64,000 nucleotides of DNA from Candidatus Electrothrix aestuarii (lineage in GTDB: Bacteria; Desulfobacterota; Desulfobulbia; Desulfobulbales; Desulfobulbaceae). The notes under the pieces are model-generated. The model did not search any database, was not told the origin of the DNA, and was given only the letters and a program-made list of their open reading frames with translations. The position numbers and the translations under genes are program-made. Every line of letters starts with the position of its first letter. Position 1 is the stretch's first letter. Positions 9,072 through 18,497 of this stretch are shown in pieces. The DNA lies in the NCBI GenBank assembly GCA_032595685.2, contig CP159373.1:641001-705000 (forward strand). The letters run 5' to 3'.

Positions 9072-10170
9072 CAGATTTTACCTGCTTACAAACGGCCTCA
9101 AGACGCTCCGCAAACTGCCCTATTCGTCCGTGCTCCATTATATATTCCCGTCCCGCCTTGCTCAAGTTTTCCCGCATCCCTGGATCACGACTCAACATCC
9201 TAGCTGTTTCGGCAAAATGCTGTGCATTACCCGCCTCGGTAAACAGAATATTTTTTCCGTGCTGCAACTCACTCTTTTCCCACACCCCTTTCGTTTGGGT
9301 GAGAATAACCGGTGTCCCGCAGGCCATTGCCTGAAGCGTCACACTCTGACCGGATGGCTGGATAGAATCTGTTAAAAGAACAGCTACACAAAATGCCTTG
9401 CGATACAAGTCACGAAGGTCAGCATCACTAACTTCTCTGGTATGCCAGGAGCCCTGGAGCTGCTCAACGTTCTCTGGTAAATTTGGAGGCAAAGGCCTCT
9501 TGGTCAATATTTTAATTTTCCTCTCAATATGCTGGGCGCTCTGCACAAGAAGTTCATAATCCCGCCTGGAATCGTTTCCAACTGCCAAGATATAATCACC
9601 TTGCTGTTCATTGCTGCCTGGGGTCCAAAAAAATTCATCCACACCAAAACAATTCACCTGAATTCGTTCAGAGGGGATCTGGAAACGCTCCTGCATTGCC
9701 TCTAACTCTCCCTCACCAAATAGCTGCGTATGCATTTGCCGTAAGAGATAACGAGAGATCCAGCGCCTCACACCACGTTGCGGATAATTAAAGAGTCCAC
9801 AATGAATGGCGATAAAAGAGCGAGGAAGCTTTACCATACCTAAGCTCTGCCAAATGGCAAGAGAGAAAGCGATGCCTGGAGCAGTTGCCACAACCATATC
9901 GGCACCAGATAAGGCAGGGAGCACTTTTTTTACGCCCAATAGCACAGGAAAATAGACTTTTGCCGGAAGATATTTTTTCTTCAGAAGAAGCTCGGCTGCA
10001 ATCATCGCCTTACCAGCAGTAGGAACATCATGTACGTCGATATATTCCACATCGTGCCCACAGGCTTCCAACTCCGGGGCACCATAAAAAAATTCTGTTG
10101 GTATGGTCTTTTCGCGGAGATCCGCTATCCGAGGTAATCGACCAGGTAGGTAAAGATAAACTATACGCAT
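9064..10170 (-). CDS. Glycosyltransferase family 4 with Gln-substituted donor motif
   Basis: This 368-residue GT-B enzyme has a clear N-terminal acceptor domain and a C-terminal donor domain. The donor motif reads QPSGQSVTLQAMACGTPVI, so both glutamates of the usual E-x7-E pattern are glutamines. The rest of the GT4 fold is normal (GNDSRRDYELLVQSA, then KILTKRPLP). Gln variants occur in some GT4 subfamilies, so this does not prove inactivity. It overlaps the downstream methyltransferase by 8 bases. Confidence 0.82.
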   Translation of the reverse strand: MRIVYLYLPGRLPRIADLREKTIPTEFFYGAPELEACGHDVEYIDVHDVPTAGKAMIAAELLLKKKYLPAKVYFPVLLGVKKVLPALSGADMVVATAPGIAFSLAIWQSLGMVKLPRSFIAIHCGLFNYPQRGVRRWISRYLLRQMHTQLFGEGELEAMQERFQIPSERIQVNCFGVDEFFWTPGSNEQQGDYILAVGNDSRRDYELLVQSAQHIERKIKILTKRPLPPNLPENVEQLQGSWHTREVSDADLRDLYRKAFCVAVLLTDSIQPSGQSVTLQAMACGTPVILTQTKGVWEKSELQHGKNILFTEAGNAQHFAETARMLSRDPGMRENLSKAGREYIMEHGRIGQFAERLEAVCKQVKSDE

Positions 10171-10219
10171 AAATTTGGACAGACGATTTTATATGAAGCA
10201 CAGTTCTTGGTCATGGCTG

Positions 10220-11245
10220 CTACTGATTTTCCAAGAAACGCGCATGTTCTTCCCTAAACTCTTGAAGAAGAGTCTCAACGGAAACAAAATACTTTGTATC
10301 AAGTACTGTTTCCCCAAACTCTTTTTTAAAATGACTACAATCGTGATACTGACTCATATCCTTCAGCCGAGGATCACGTAAAGGTACTCTAAATATGTAG
10401 GGAAAGACCTTTCCTATCTTTTTCAACAATCCTTCTACAGAATCAACATTATAAGACATTTGAGTCACATATAATTGCGGATTCCAAATGACAAATATTT
10501 TCTTATTCGATCGTTCCACATAGTTTCGTATAGATTCAAGCTGCTCTACAAAGGCTGAGATCTTCTCCTCCTCGAACCTCAAGGTTCCTACAGGAGGAGC
10601 ATCTTTTATGCATGGATGATCAAAAAAATAATAAATATTACCTGTTGCGGGGGAAAATTGCAGATGATATTTTTCCCCTACAAAATGATGTCTTATCTTT
10701 TTTATATTCTTTAGAAAGATAGCACTCGAAAAAAGATATTTTTTAGCAAAAAGCCACCGGCGTGACCAGAAGTTTCTTGTTGCCAGAGGATCCCCCAGAA
10801 CCGCAGGGTTTTCCTGCATGAGTAACCTCTTGTCATCGGCATAATCAATCAATTCAATTCGATCAATAGAGAGAGGAATGATTACACGGTCAGGCAAGCA
10901 TTGCATTCTCTCCAGCCATTGTATTTTCTGCATAACCCCGACTAAGGTCTCAGATTGTACACCATAATTATACGAGACGCTGTCGCCAAATAAGTCTTCA
11001 AGAGCTTCTGTTTCATATCCAGCTGTTCGGGAATCGCCAAAGATCATCGTCTGGATACCAGTACAATGCTCTTTGAGATACAACGATTTTATGACCCGCT
11101 CGTTTATATCCGAGTGCGACTGAAGCGGCATAACATGCTGATGGAATACGCTTAAGCTATCAACAGAATAATTAAAGATAACATATGAGGCGATGACAGT
11201 AACTGCTACAGCAGCAAGTGTTGCTATGTAGGGAGAGTATCTCAA
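10220..11245 (-). CDS. SGNH-hydrolase-like membrane-anchored protein (AlgJ/AlgX-like partner of MBOAT)
   Basis: This 341-residue protein has one N-terminal membrane anchor (about residues 7-27) and a periplasmic domain. The domain carries SGNH block I as MIFGDSRTAGY and a late DCSHFK that can supply the Asp-x-x-His pair. Such SGNH proteins act with MBOAT acyltransferases to O-acetylate exported polysaccharides, as AlgJ/AlgX do with AlgI. The start is TTG at 11245 and overlaps the MBOAT stop by 4 bases, which supports a functional pair. A later ATG would delete the anchor, so the TTG is preferred. Confidence 0.72.
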   Translation of the reverse strand: MRYSPYIATLAAVAVTVIASYVIFNYSVDSLSVFHQHVMPLQSHSDINERVIKSLYLKEHCTGIQTMIFGDSRTAGYETEALEDLFGDSVSYNYGVQSETLVGVMQKIQWLERMQCLPDRVIIPLSIDRIELIDYADDKRLLMQENPAVLGDPLATRNFWSRRWLFAKKYLFSSAIFLKNIKKIRHHFVGEKYHLQFSPATGNIYYFFDHPCIKDAPPVGTLRFEEEKISAFVEQLESIRNYVERSNKKIFVIWNPQLYVTQMSYNVDSVEGLLKKIGKVFPYIFRVPLRDPRLKDMSQYHDCSHFKKEFGETVLDTKYFVSVETLLQEFREEHARFLENQ

Positions 11246-12846
11246 AACTGGAAGTATAAAAATTCAGAAATATTCTGCCTGGCCCCAATAACAATAAGCG
11301 AGGATGCCAACAGGATTCCTGTCGCTACAGCCCATTTTTTCGTTGGTGCCCACTGATACGTCCTTTCCTTTTCATGATGCGCTCCTACCTGTCTATTCCC
11401 GTCATAACTATTGAGCGTTGAAGCATACTTGCCCATAATTTGCTGTGTATTGGGTGCCCAGAAAGCCAGCAGAAGAAGAGTCATTATAAGGGCACCACCG
11501 ACATACCAATCCGCTAATCCATTATAAAAAGGGCCCCGAAAAAAAATACCGTATTTAAGGAAAAGAGATTCAGAAAGGCTGGTCTGCGCAAGAAGAGCCG
11601 GAAACAGAGAAAGTCCATTTCCACCAAACATTGCAGAGACTATCTCAATTGCATCAGAGGCGTTATCAGCTCGAAAAAATACCCAGGCTATAACGACCGC
11701 ACAAAAAGTCAAAAGACGGGCTAATATTCTATAAGGAAAAGCTAAAAATACTGATTTTAAAAATTCTGCATTTATTCTTTTCTGCAAAAATGTCCACACA
11801 TGGTTCATCATAATATAGAGGCCATGCAACCCACCCCAAATGACAAAGGTCCACCCAGCTCCGTGCCAAAGACCTCCCAGCAGCATCACCGCCATAATAT
11901 TACTATATTTCCGAAAAGTACCCCTACGGTTCCCCCCTAAAGGAATGTAAAGATACTCCCTGAGAAAACGAGACAGAGTAATATGCCATCTCTGCCAAAA
12001 GTCTATTATACTCCCAGCTTTATACGGCGAATAAAAATTAAGCGGAAGCTGTATCCCTATCAGAGCAGCTAATCCTATCGCCATATCTGAGTAACCGGAA
12101 AAATCGAAATATAACTGGAGACTATATGCTAATGCTCCACCCCAGGCTTCAAAAAATGTTAATGGTACCCCTTGTGCAGCGGCATGGAACACTGGCGTGG
12201 AAAATTTTGCAACTTCATCAGCTAAAACAACCTTTTTAAAGAGTCCAATGGCAAGAATAGTCAGGCCAACAGATAATCGCTGCGCACTCAATCTGTAAAC
12301 ATTTTTATCTGCAAATTGCGGCAGCATCTCCTTATGATGAACAATCGGCCCTGCAATCAGTTGAGGAAAATAACTGACAAACAAACAATAGCGCAGAAAA
12401 CTACACTCACGGATTTTCCCTTGAAATCCATCAACAAGATAGGCGATTTGCTGGAAGGTAAAAAAGGAGATTGCTAAGGGGAGAAGCACGGTTTCTATAT
12501 CATATTCTATTCCTAGGAATTGGCTTACTTCATGAACAAAAAATCGCGCATATTTATAATAGATCAAAAGTCCAAGATTTACCGCTATACCGAAAACTAA
12601 GCTTCCCTTTTGAAGCATAGTCTTCTCCCCTCCTCGGCTCAAAAAAATTCCGAACAGATAATTAAAGAGGATTGACCCTATCAACAGGAAAAGATAGGAG
12701 AAATCCCACCACCCATAGAAGAAAAAGGAACAGAGCACAAGCCAGGCGACAGAGAACTCCGTCCGCCTGGATCTTCCAAGCAGAAAAAAAACTGACAGAG
12801 TGACAGGGAGGAAAAGAAGAAGGAATATGTAGGAATTAAAAAGCAA
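11242..12846 (-). CDS. MBOAT family O-acyltransferase (AlgI-like)
   Basis: This 534-residue integral membrane protein has about ten hydrophobic segments. It carries the MBOAT core WQRWHITLSRFLREYLYIPL followed by GGNRRG, and later GGLWHGAGWTFVIWG, which holds the conserved active-site histidine. AlgI-type enzymes carry acyl groups, usually acetyl, across the inner membrane for transfer to polysaccharide. The start is TTG at 12846, chosen because the first residues LFNSYIFLLLFLP match the family's N terminus. It is immediately followed by its SGNH partner. The 72 bp upstream separate it from the next operon gene. Confidence 0.9.
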   Translation of the reverse strand: MLFNSYIFLLLFLPVTLSVFFLLGRSRRTEFSVAWLVLCSFFFYGWWDFSYLFLLIGSILFNYLFGIFLSRGGEKTMLQKGSLVFGIAVNLGLLIYYKYARFFVHEVSQFLGIEYDIETVLLPLAISFFTFQQIAYLVDGFQGKIRECSFLRYCLFVSYFPQLIAGPIVHHKEMLPQFADKNVYRLSAQRLSVGLTILAIGLFKKVVLADEVAKFSTPVFHAAAQGVPLTFFEAWGGALAYSLQLYFDFSGYSDMAIGLAALIGIQLPLNFYSPYKAGSIIDFWQRWHITLSRFLREYLYIPLGGNRRGTFRKYSNIMAVMLLGGLWHGAGWTFVIWGGLHGLYIMMNHVWTFLQKRINAEFLKSVFLAFPYRILARLLTFCAVVIAWVFFRADNASDAIEIVSAMFGGNGLSLFPALLAQTSLSESLFLKYGIFFRGPFYNGLADWYVGGALIMTLLLLAFWAPNTQQIMGKYASTLNSYDGNRQVGAHHEKERTYQWAPTKKWAVATGILLASSLIVIGARQNISEFLYFQF

Positions 12847-12918
12847 TTACTTTGTCCCGAAAAAACTCGTGCGGGGTGACAGCCCGTCAAGCGGTCATAA
12901 ACAGCCCATGAATATTAT

Positions 12919-14733
12919 TCATTTGAAAAAGTTCTTCAGATGAAGACTAATCTGTTGAAAATCATTTTTTATTGCGGCCAATATCCGACGCATCAATTTC
13001 AACATCAAGACTTCCCGAACAGGAGGGACATTCTCTGCATGTCGCCAGGGAGAGGTTGCTGGACGCAATATCAAATCACTTCCCACTTTTCCCTGCTCCA
13101 ACATTTCATCATTTTCGTTAGAATGGCCTTTTTTTGACACATTGCAAAGAAAAGCGGAGGTTACTTTTTCAGAAAAAATAAATTTCGCTTTGTCACGATA
13201 CAAGAGCTGAAGAAACAATCTGTCTTCACGACAAGCCATACTCGGTATAGGCAGATTCATTATCTGCCACGGAATTTTCGTTCTACGTACCAGGTAAGCA
13301 TTACTGGTTATAAAAGCCTTTTCCAGAAACCCTTCCATGTCATGAAAATAGGCAAGTTTTCTCCTCAACTCACCTTCAGGCGGGTCACCATCTTCCCATA
13401 CCTTTACACTCCCACCATACACAAGTGCCGCGTCTTGATCACACAGCAGAATTTCCATCATCACAGCCACATGATCATGAAAAACAACATCGTCATGGTC
13501 TAAAAAACCTACAAAGGCCGCTGTGGTCGAGCGAAGCCCGCTGTAAAATTGTGTTCCACGATCTGCCTCCCCCACTGCATGCGTATAGCAAACATTCAGC
13601 GCAGGAAGCTCCTGCTTGACAGCCTCCTCCAATTCCGACATATCATCAGCCTTACCTCTAAAAAGCACATGTGCTTTTACACAAGGATATGTCTGGCGTT
13701 GAATAGAATGCAATGCTCGAACAAGCCGTTTTTTTTCTTTACCATCGGAGCGAACAATCAATTCAACAGACGGAAGATCCTCCGTAGAAGCCAGGTTGCT
13801 TTTTCTCTCTTGCTTAAAGCGAATAACGTCATTCACCAAGCCCTCTAATAATACTTCGAGAGAGTATTGCTGACAAAAAATTTCATGACAAGCAGAGGCC
13901 ATTTCACGAGCTTGATCCTGATGGCTTTTTATCCATCGAATATGCTCTTCAAGTTGTTCAGCTAACTCAACGGACTCCAGTTCAGTATCCAAATACAACG
14001 CATTGTCACCAAACACTCTTTGGACAAAATCATTCTGATCGGCAATCATCACTGCACCGCTGGCAGCAATTTCAAACGGTCGCATACTGGGAATTCCTTC
14101 CCGATTATGACTCTCATGGTGCAGGGCAAGGCCAATACCAGCTTGATGATATGTCATCAAGGCACTCTTGCCATCAAATGGGATCTCTCCCTGATATTTA
14201 CCACCTACTTCCTCAAGATATTGCCAAGATTTTTTGGGACCATGTATATGAATATCTTTGGCCTCTAAAAAAAAATCTTTATGACGATCCTTACTCCAGT
14301 TTGAACCTATATACACAGGAGAGGCAAATTGTTTTGGTGGGCTAAATACCGTAGTGTTTGTCGACGGGTAAAGAGGTGCTATCAGGTATGGCACAGGTGA
14401 TTTAAACTTAAAAGCTCGTACCAGCTGTTCCTGAATCACTGAAGCCACACCATAGCCATCATAACTTTTAACGTTATCCCAGGCCTTATTTCGCTCAATA
14501 GCGTATGTGGGATTCCACATGCAGCCTACAGTGAAGACATCAAATAACTTAGGCACGAAAAAATGCAGAGGAAAAATTATGTCAGGGTGAAACCTATCAA
14601 TTTCATCTAAGTCACAACTTTCTAAAGCATTAAACCCTAAAGTCTGCGCAGCATGCATCATACGCCTGGACAACTCGGCTTCCGCATGAGGCATATCTTG
14701 CCATTGTGGAACTTGTTGGAAAACTATTTTCAC
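12919..14733 (-). CDS. Fused CgeB-like glycosyltransferase and GT2 domain protein
   Basis: This 604-residue protein has two catalytic modules. Residues 1-310 look like the CgeB/Glyco_trans_1_2 type of GT-B, ending in MRPFEIAASGAVMIADQND. Residues about 325-560 form a GT2 domain beginning PSVELIVRSDG, with a metal-binding FLDHDD. Both could act in sequence on the same chain. The start is GTG with AGGAG nine bases upstream and overlaps the previous gene's TGA by 4 bases (GTGA). The C-terminal 40 residues are basic and amphipathic. Confidence 0.8.
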   Translation of the reverse strand: MKIVFQQVPQWQDMPHAEAELSRRMMHAAQTLGFNALESCDLDEIDRFHPDIIFPLHFFVPKLFDVFTVGCMWNPTYAIERNKAWDNVKSYDGYGVASVIQEQLVRAFKFKSPVPYLIAPLYPSTNTTVFSPPKQFASPVYIGSNWSKDRHKDFFLEAKDIHIHGPKKSWQYLEEVGGKYQGEIPFDGKSALMTYHQAGIGLALHHESHNREGIPSMRPFEIAASGAVMIADQNDFVQRVFGDNALYLDTELESVELAEQLEEHIRWIKSHQDQAREMASACHEIFCQQYSLEVLLEGLVNDVIRFKQERKSNLASTEDLPSVELIVRSDGKEKKRLVRALHSIQRQTYPCVKAHVLFRGKADDMSELEEAVKQELPALNVCYTHAVGEADRGTQFYSGLRSTTAAFVGFLDHDDVVFHDHVAVMMEILLCDQDAALVYGGSVKVWEDGDPPEGELRRKLAYFHDMEGFLEKAFITSNAYLVRRTKIPWQIMNLPIPSMACREDRLFLQLLYRDKAKFIFSEKVTSAFLCNVSKKGHSNENDEMLEQGKVGSDLILRPATSPWRHAENVPPVREVLMLKLMRRILAAIKNDFQQISLHLKNFFK

Positions 14734-15518
14734 CGACGGCTCTCCTGACGCATCTCGACTCTTTCCTTGACCCTTTCATATAAAGCAATATCAAGAAAAT
14801 TCACTTGTTCTATTGTATTTCTTATAGAAGGTGAAATTTTATCAAGAGCTGGTCGCTTCTTTGTGACATTAATTTTTTCATTCTGATAAATCGACCACAA
14901 ACGAGCCTTCTTTTTGAGCGTAGCTACGAAATATGTAAAATCATCCAAAAAGCCAACAACATCATATTGCCTTAATATTACCTCTGCGGCTTTGGCAATA
15001 GACTCTTCAGGACTTTTTTCGGCTTCTTCAACAGTATATCCAGAAAAATGCGTTGTATACCAATTTCGCAATTCATTACTAAGGCCAGACAGAGTATACT
15101 CCTCTAATGTCATTGCTGCCCTGGAAACCTTTTCATGCAAATAGTGGTTCTTATATAATTTTACATAGTAGTAATGTGAAATAACACGATCAACAGGACC
15201 CCTTAAAACTGTTATTTTAAGAGTATCAGGATGAATCCAATCTAATAATTCATGAGCAAGGTGCCCCTGAATCAAATCAATGCTGTACCTGTTGTTTTGG
15301 GATAATCTTTTAAAACTCTCAACTGATTCTCTAGGATTACTACCTTCTATACAAAATATTTTTCTCTTCGGATAATTCGATGCAAGATAAGTAGTAAGGG
15401 ATGAGCCGCCACACTTAGGAAGATGATCAAACAAAATTCTCTTCGGTCTCGAAACCAAACAGCAAACCTCTTTTTTTACATTTGCATATAACGCGCCAAT
15501 ATTCATCCTATACTGCAT
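14730..15518 (-). CDS. Sulfotransferase family 2 domain protein
   Basis: This 262-residue protein shows both PAPS-binding signatures. The 5'-phosphosulfate loop is FDHLPKCGGSSLT near residue 32, and the 3'-phosphate region is VLRGPVDRVISHYYY near residue 110. This pattern is that of the Sulfotransfer_2 (carbohydrate sulfotransferase) family. In context it would sulfate a sugar of the polysaccharide before or during assembly. Two in-frame ATGs lie four codons apart; the second has a closer AGG-rich site. The downstream gene overlaps it by 4 bases. Confidence 0.85.
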   Translation of the reverse strand: MQYRMNIGALYANVKKEVCCLVSRPKRILFDHLPKCGGSSLTTYLASNYPKRKIFCIEGSNPRESVESFKRLSQNNRYSIDLIQGHLAHELLDWIHPDTLKITVLRGPVDRVISHYYYVKLYKNHYLHEKVSRAAMTLEEYTLSGLSNELRNWYTTHFSGYTVEEAEKSPEESIAKAAEVILRQYDVVGFLDDFTYFVATLKKKARLWSIYQNEKINVTKKRPALDKISPSIRNTIEQVNFLDIALYERVKERVEMRQESRR

Positions 15519-15604
15519 TATTTTCAGGAAGTTCTCTCCAACCGTTACCGTAAATATTCCCCCAGGATTCCTAAGAGATACAACTCAACCACACCAACAA
15601 GCTT

Positions 15605-16291
15605 TCATGTTTTATAATATTTGAGCAACACTCTTTCAGTATAACTCTCGTCAATTGTAATACCGGCACTGGAAGCGGTTAAAAGTGGATCCATCGGAGG
15701 GGGCGAATATTCACTTCCTCGATTGATTATTTTAAAGACAGCTTTTTTACCAGTTATCTTTTCTAAACAGGTTACTATATCTAAGACCTTACATGCTACA
15801 GTACTCATATTGACAACGATATTTGACCGTTGAGCATCATCAATAACAAATGATACGAATTTAGCCACATCATCAATATCGACTAAATACCTAACTGCTC
15901 CCCCCCATATATCAAAGGATAGGCCATTTTTTATATGAGCATACAAAAAATTCGTAAGCGTCGAGCCATTATCACTCTGGCCAACTACCTGGGGCAGTCG
16001 AAAAATCAAGTATGCTGTAGCAGTATCACTAACTATTTTCTCCATTTCCAGCTTATGTTGAACATATGCGGAAAATTTTGCACTCATGTCATACACACTA
16101 ACTGTGCTAAAATAAACAAAAGTTTGCTTCCTGTATTTTCCTAACGATTCCCTCAGTAACCTTTCCTCACGCAAAAATGAATCACTATCTTGCTCTAGAG
16201 AATTGGAAACACCTGATGCAAATATAACAACATCATGCCTATCACAGTATTTCTTTAAGGCACTGGCAACAAGCCCATTTCCTATAATCAC
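15605..16291 (-). CDS. NAD(P)-dependent sugar epimerase/reductase (SDR)
   Basis: This is a compact 228-residue extended-SDR relative. It starts directly in the nucleotide-binding glycine motif (IIGNGLVASAL) and has FVYFSTVSVYD followed by the catalytic Tyr-x3-Lys as AYVQHKLEMEK. It is shorter than typical sugar epimerases (300 or more), with a trimmed C-terminal substrate domain. The GTG start overlaps the upstream gene's TGA by 4 bases. A run of seven G residues in the coding strand lies at 15900-15906 (codons for WGG). The substrate is presumably a nucleotide sugar of this locus. Confidence 0.72.
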   Translation of the reverse strand: MIIGNGLVASALKKYCDRHDVVIFASGVSNSLEQDSDSFLREERLLRESLGKYRKQTFVYFSTVSVYDMSAKFSAYVQHKLEMEKIVSDTATAYLIFRLPQVVGQSDNGSTLTNFLYAHIKNGLSFDIWGGAVRYLVDIDDVAKFVSFVIDDAQRSNIVVNMSTVACKVLDIVTCLEKITGKKAVFKIINRGSEYSPPPMDPLLTASSAGITIDESYTERVLLKYYKT

Positions 16292-17343
16292 CTTTCCGCC
16301 TTACTTTTCCAACAGGCTGAATTTACACCTTGCCTAGCTACCATATATTCCCCTTTTTTCAATTTCTTTCCTATTGTTATCATAAAACTAATTTTTTTAA
16401 TATAACGATCAACTAAGTTTCCACGAGAATTTGCTTCATCAGTATTAATCTTTTGCCCGTATCTTGCTAAAGGGGAATCAGCAAGAAACAAATCTTTTCT
16501 TTGTCGCAACAACCTTGCCAAATACGGCTGATATATATAATGACGAACTTCATTATCCAACCTAGATGTATAATCTTTGCAACCTAGGTTAAACACTCTA
16601 TCGGTCACCGATCTCAGACTATGAAAATGATAAAAAACAACCCGTTCATCATCCACATATAATTTATTTCTCCGGCAAGAAATAGATTTCCCTGCTATAT
16701 TCCAAGGAGCTAGGTTTACTCCGAGGCTATCGACTATCCAGACACCCTCAAATAAAGAAGAAAAGCTATCAATGTACTTCTGATCAGCAAAACGATCAGG
16801 TTCCGGCTGATCAGAACACCATTCTAGACAACGCTCACGCCACCAATGTAAACAAGACAATCCTTGCGTATCTCTTTTAAAGAGAAGCCAACCCGCATTA
16901 AACTTCCCATATAATTCTAGATGTTTTTTAGAATTCTCAAATCGATGTGGCGTAATAGCGACTGATTTCCCCCCCATTTTTTCATATATTATTTCGGGAG
17001 AAGAAAAAAAGAAGACATCTGCATCAACATACGTTACCTGATCGGCACTACTGCTTTTTTCTAAAACATAAAGAGAGAGGCTTGGCTTACAAGTGAAATA
17101 ATATTCCAATAAAGATCGTTCTGATTTTACTTCTTTTAATTGAGAATCGTATTTTTCAAGTTCATCAAGAGTAATCAATCTTACATTTTGTAAGCTTAAT
17201 GAAGCTAAAAAATCATAGGCACTCTCATCCATACAAAGCACCCATAATTCGAAATTATCGCAGTGATACTCAATGGATTCGTGCAGCATAAGCCCCCGGT
17301 CCAAATATCTGCTATCAAATAGCGTACAAAAACAATTCTTCAT
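16288..17343 (-). CDS. Nucleotide-diphospho-sugar transferase-like protein (GT-A)
   Basis: This 351-residue protein has an N-terminal NCFCTLFDSRYLDRGLML strand, a VLCMDES element and the metal-binding DxD motif TYVDADVFFFSSP at about residues 112-125. The order matches GT8-like/nucleotide-diphospho-sugar transferases that act in the cytoplasm. The C-terminal region (YHFHSLR) is also seen in such proteins. A G7 tract lies inside the gene at 16969-16975. It overlaps the downstream SDR by 4 bases. The sugar donor is not known. Confidence 0.75.
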   Translation of the reverse strand: MKNCFCTLFDSRYLDRGLMLHESIEYHCDNFELWVLCMDESAYDFLASLSLQNVRLITLDELEKYDSQLKEVKSERSLLEYYFTCKPSLSLYVLEKSSSADQVTYVDADVFFFSSPEIIYEKMGGKSVAITPHRFENSKKHLELYGKFNAGWLLFKRDTQGLSCLHWWRERCLEWCSDQPEPDRFADQKYIDSFSSLFEGVWIVDSLGVNLAPWNIAGKSISCRRNKLYVDDERVVFYHFHSLRSVTDRVFNLGCKDYTSRLDNEVRHYIYQPYLARLLRQRKDLFLADSPLARYGQKINTDEANSRGNLVDRYIKKISFMITIGKKLKKGEYMVARQGVNSACWKSKAER

Positions 17344-17379
17344 AATTTGCTTATAAATAGCTATTCTCTTCTCTCTAAG

Positions 17380-18435
17380 CTATAATTTATCATTTTTTAT
17401 AAGTGGGTATATGTCAGGACTGGATAATCCTGGATGAGAAATTTTTCGAAAGGTATTTGATTTTCCGACCTCTAACAAACCTGATTTCTTTAATATTTTA
17501 TCTTCCAAAAATATCTCAATGGTATAGATATGTTGAAAGAACAAATACAACCACACAACAAAAAACAAAAAATCGTCACAAAGTATTACTTTACATTGTT
17601 TCCACAAGGAGATACTTTTTGCTTTATCTTTTTTCAACCATTGCAAAGAAAGCCATAAGTATACCCCACACATTTCACGTCTTCTCATTATATTCAGCAT
17701 ATTCTTATCAGCTAACAGCTGATAAACTTTCCCAATAACGCGCTCATGTGACTCAAGATGTGAAGGGCTCGTTGATTTATCCCCAATAGACTCGCCAGTA
17801 TGTTGGCGATAAAATACATCAACAATATTATATTTCTTATATTTTAAACCACTTAAAATTGCTTTTATATGGAAAAACCAATCTTGCCAGCTTAATACCG
17901 CGCTATCCCATGTTAACTCTCCACCTAACACCTTCCGTTTCCATATAGGAGAAGCCGTAAACCAAGGAACATCCAAGAGTAAGAACCGATCAATATCTTC
18001 TTTTTCATTCTCTAACAAATTCCAAACAAGATCCATATCCCCAATCACGTCATGAAACAATAACGTTTGAAAAACTGCAAAATCTATGGAGGGATCATTT
18101 TCCATAATTTCGACGCGGGTCTGAATACATGATTCTGACATACAGTCATCCGAATCCAAAAAAATTATGTATTTCCCTCTTGAATTATCTATTCCAATAT
18201 TCCGGCTAGAATTAGCCCCTCGCGGACAGTCAACAGATTTCCTAATAAGCTTAATCCTACAATCTTGCCGAGCAAAAGACTCAACAACAGCGCAAGTGTC
18301 GTCAGTAGAATGATCATCGACAACAATTGCTTCCCAATTTGGATAGGTTTGACGAACTACACTACTAAGAGTTTCTCGTATCAAATCTCTCCTGCAGTAA
18401 ACGGGAATTACAACTGAAACTAAGGGATTCTTCAT
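17380..18435 (-). CDS. Glycosyltransferase family 2
   Basis: This is a textbook GT2 N terminus: PLVSVVIPVYCRRDLIRETL, then AIVVDDHSTDDT, then ANSSRNIGIDNSRGKYI and the metal-binding FLDSDDCM near residue 100. It has 351 residues. The C-terminal half holds a WQDW motif that commonly positions the acceptor. A hydrophobic stretch (FLFFVVWLYLFFQHIYTIEIF) near residues 285-305 may touch the membrane. The gene and its neighbours to about 21 kb look more AT-rich than the rest of the cluster. Confidence 0.92.
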   Translation of the reverse strand: MKNPLVSVVIPVYCRRDLIRETLSSVVRQTYPNWEAIVVDDHSTDDTCAVVESFARQDCRIKLIRKSVDCPRGANSSRNIGIDNSRGKYIIFLDSDDCMSESCIQTRVEIMENDPSIDFAVFQTLLFHDVIGDMDLVWNLLENEKEDIDRFLLLDVPWFTASPIWKRKVLGGELTWDSAVLSWQDWFFHIKAILSGLKYKKYNIVDVFYRQHTGESIGDKSTSPSHLESHERVIGKVYQLLADKNMLNIMRRREMCGVYLWLSLQWLKKDKAKSISLWKQCKVILCDDFLFFVVWLYLFFQHIYTIEIFLEDKILKKSGLLEVGKSNTFRKISHPGLSSPDIYPLIKNDKL

Positions 18436-18497
18436 AATGCATCAAAATAAATACATTTTATTGCCACAAAAAACATATACGTTGCAAGAGGATAGGA

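Noticed and set aside
12681-12890. Alternative frame at the start of the MBOAT gene, suggesting a frameshift
   Set aside because: The MBOAT N terminus is complete from the TTG at 12846, so no frameshift is needed.
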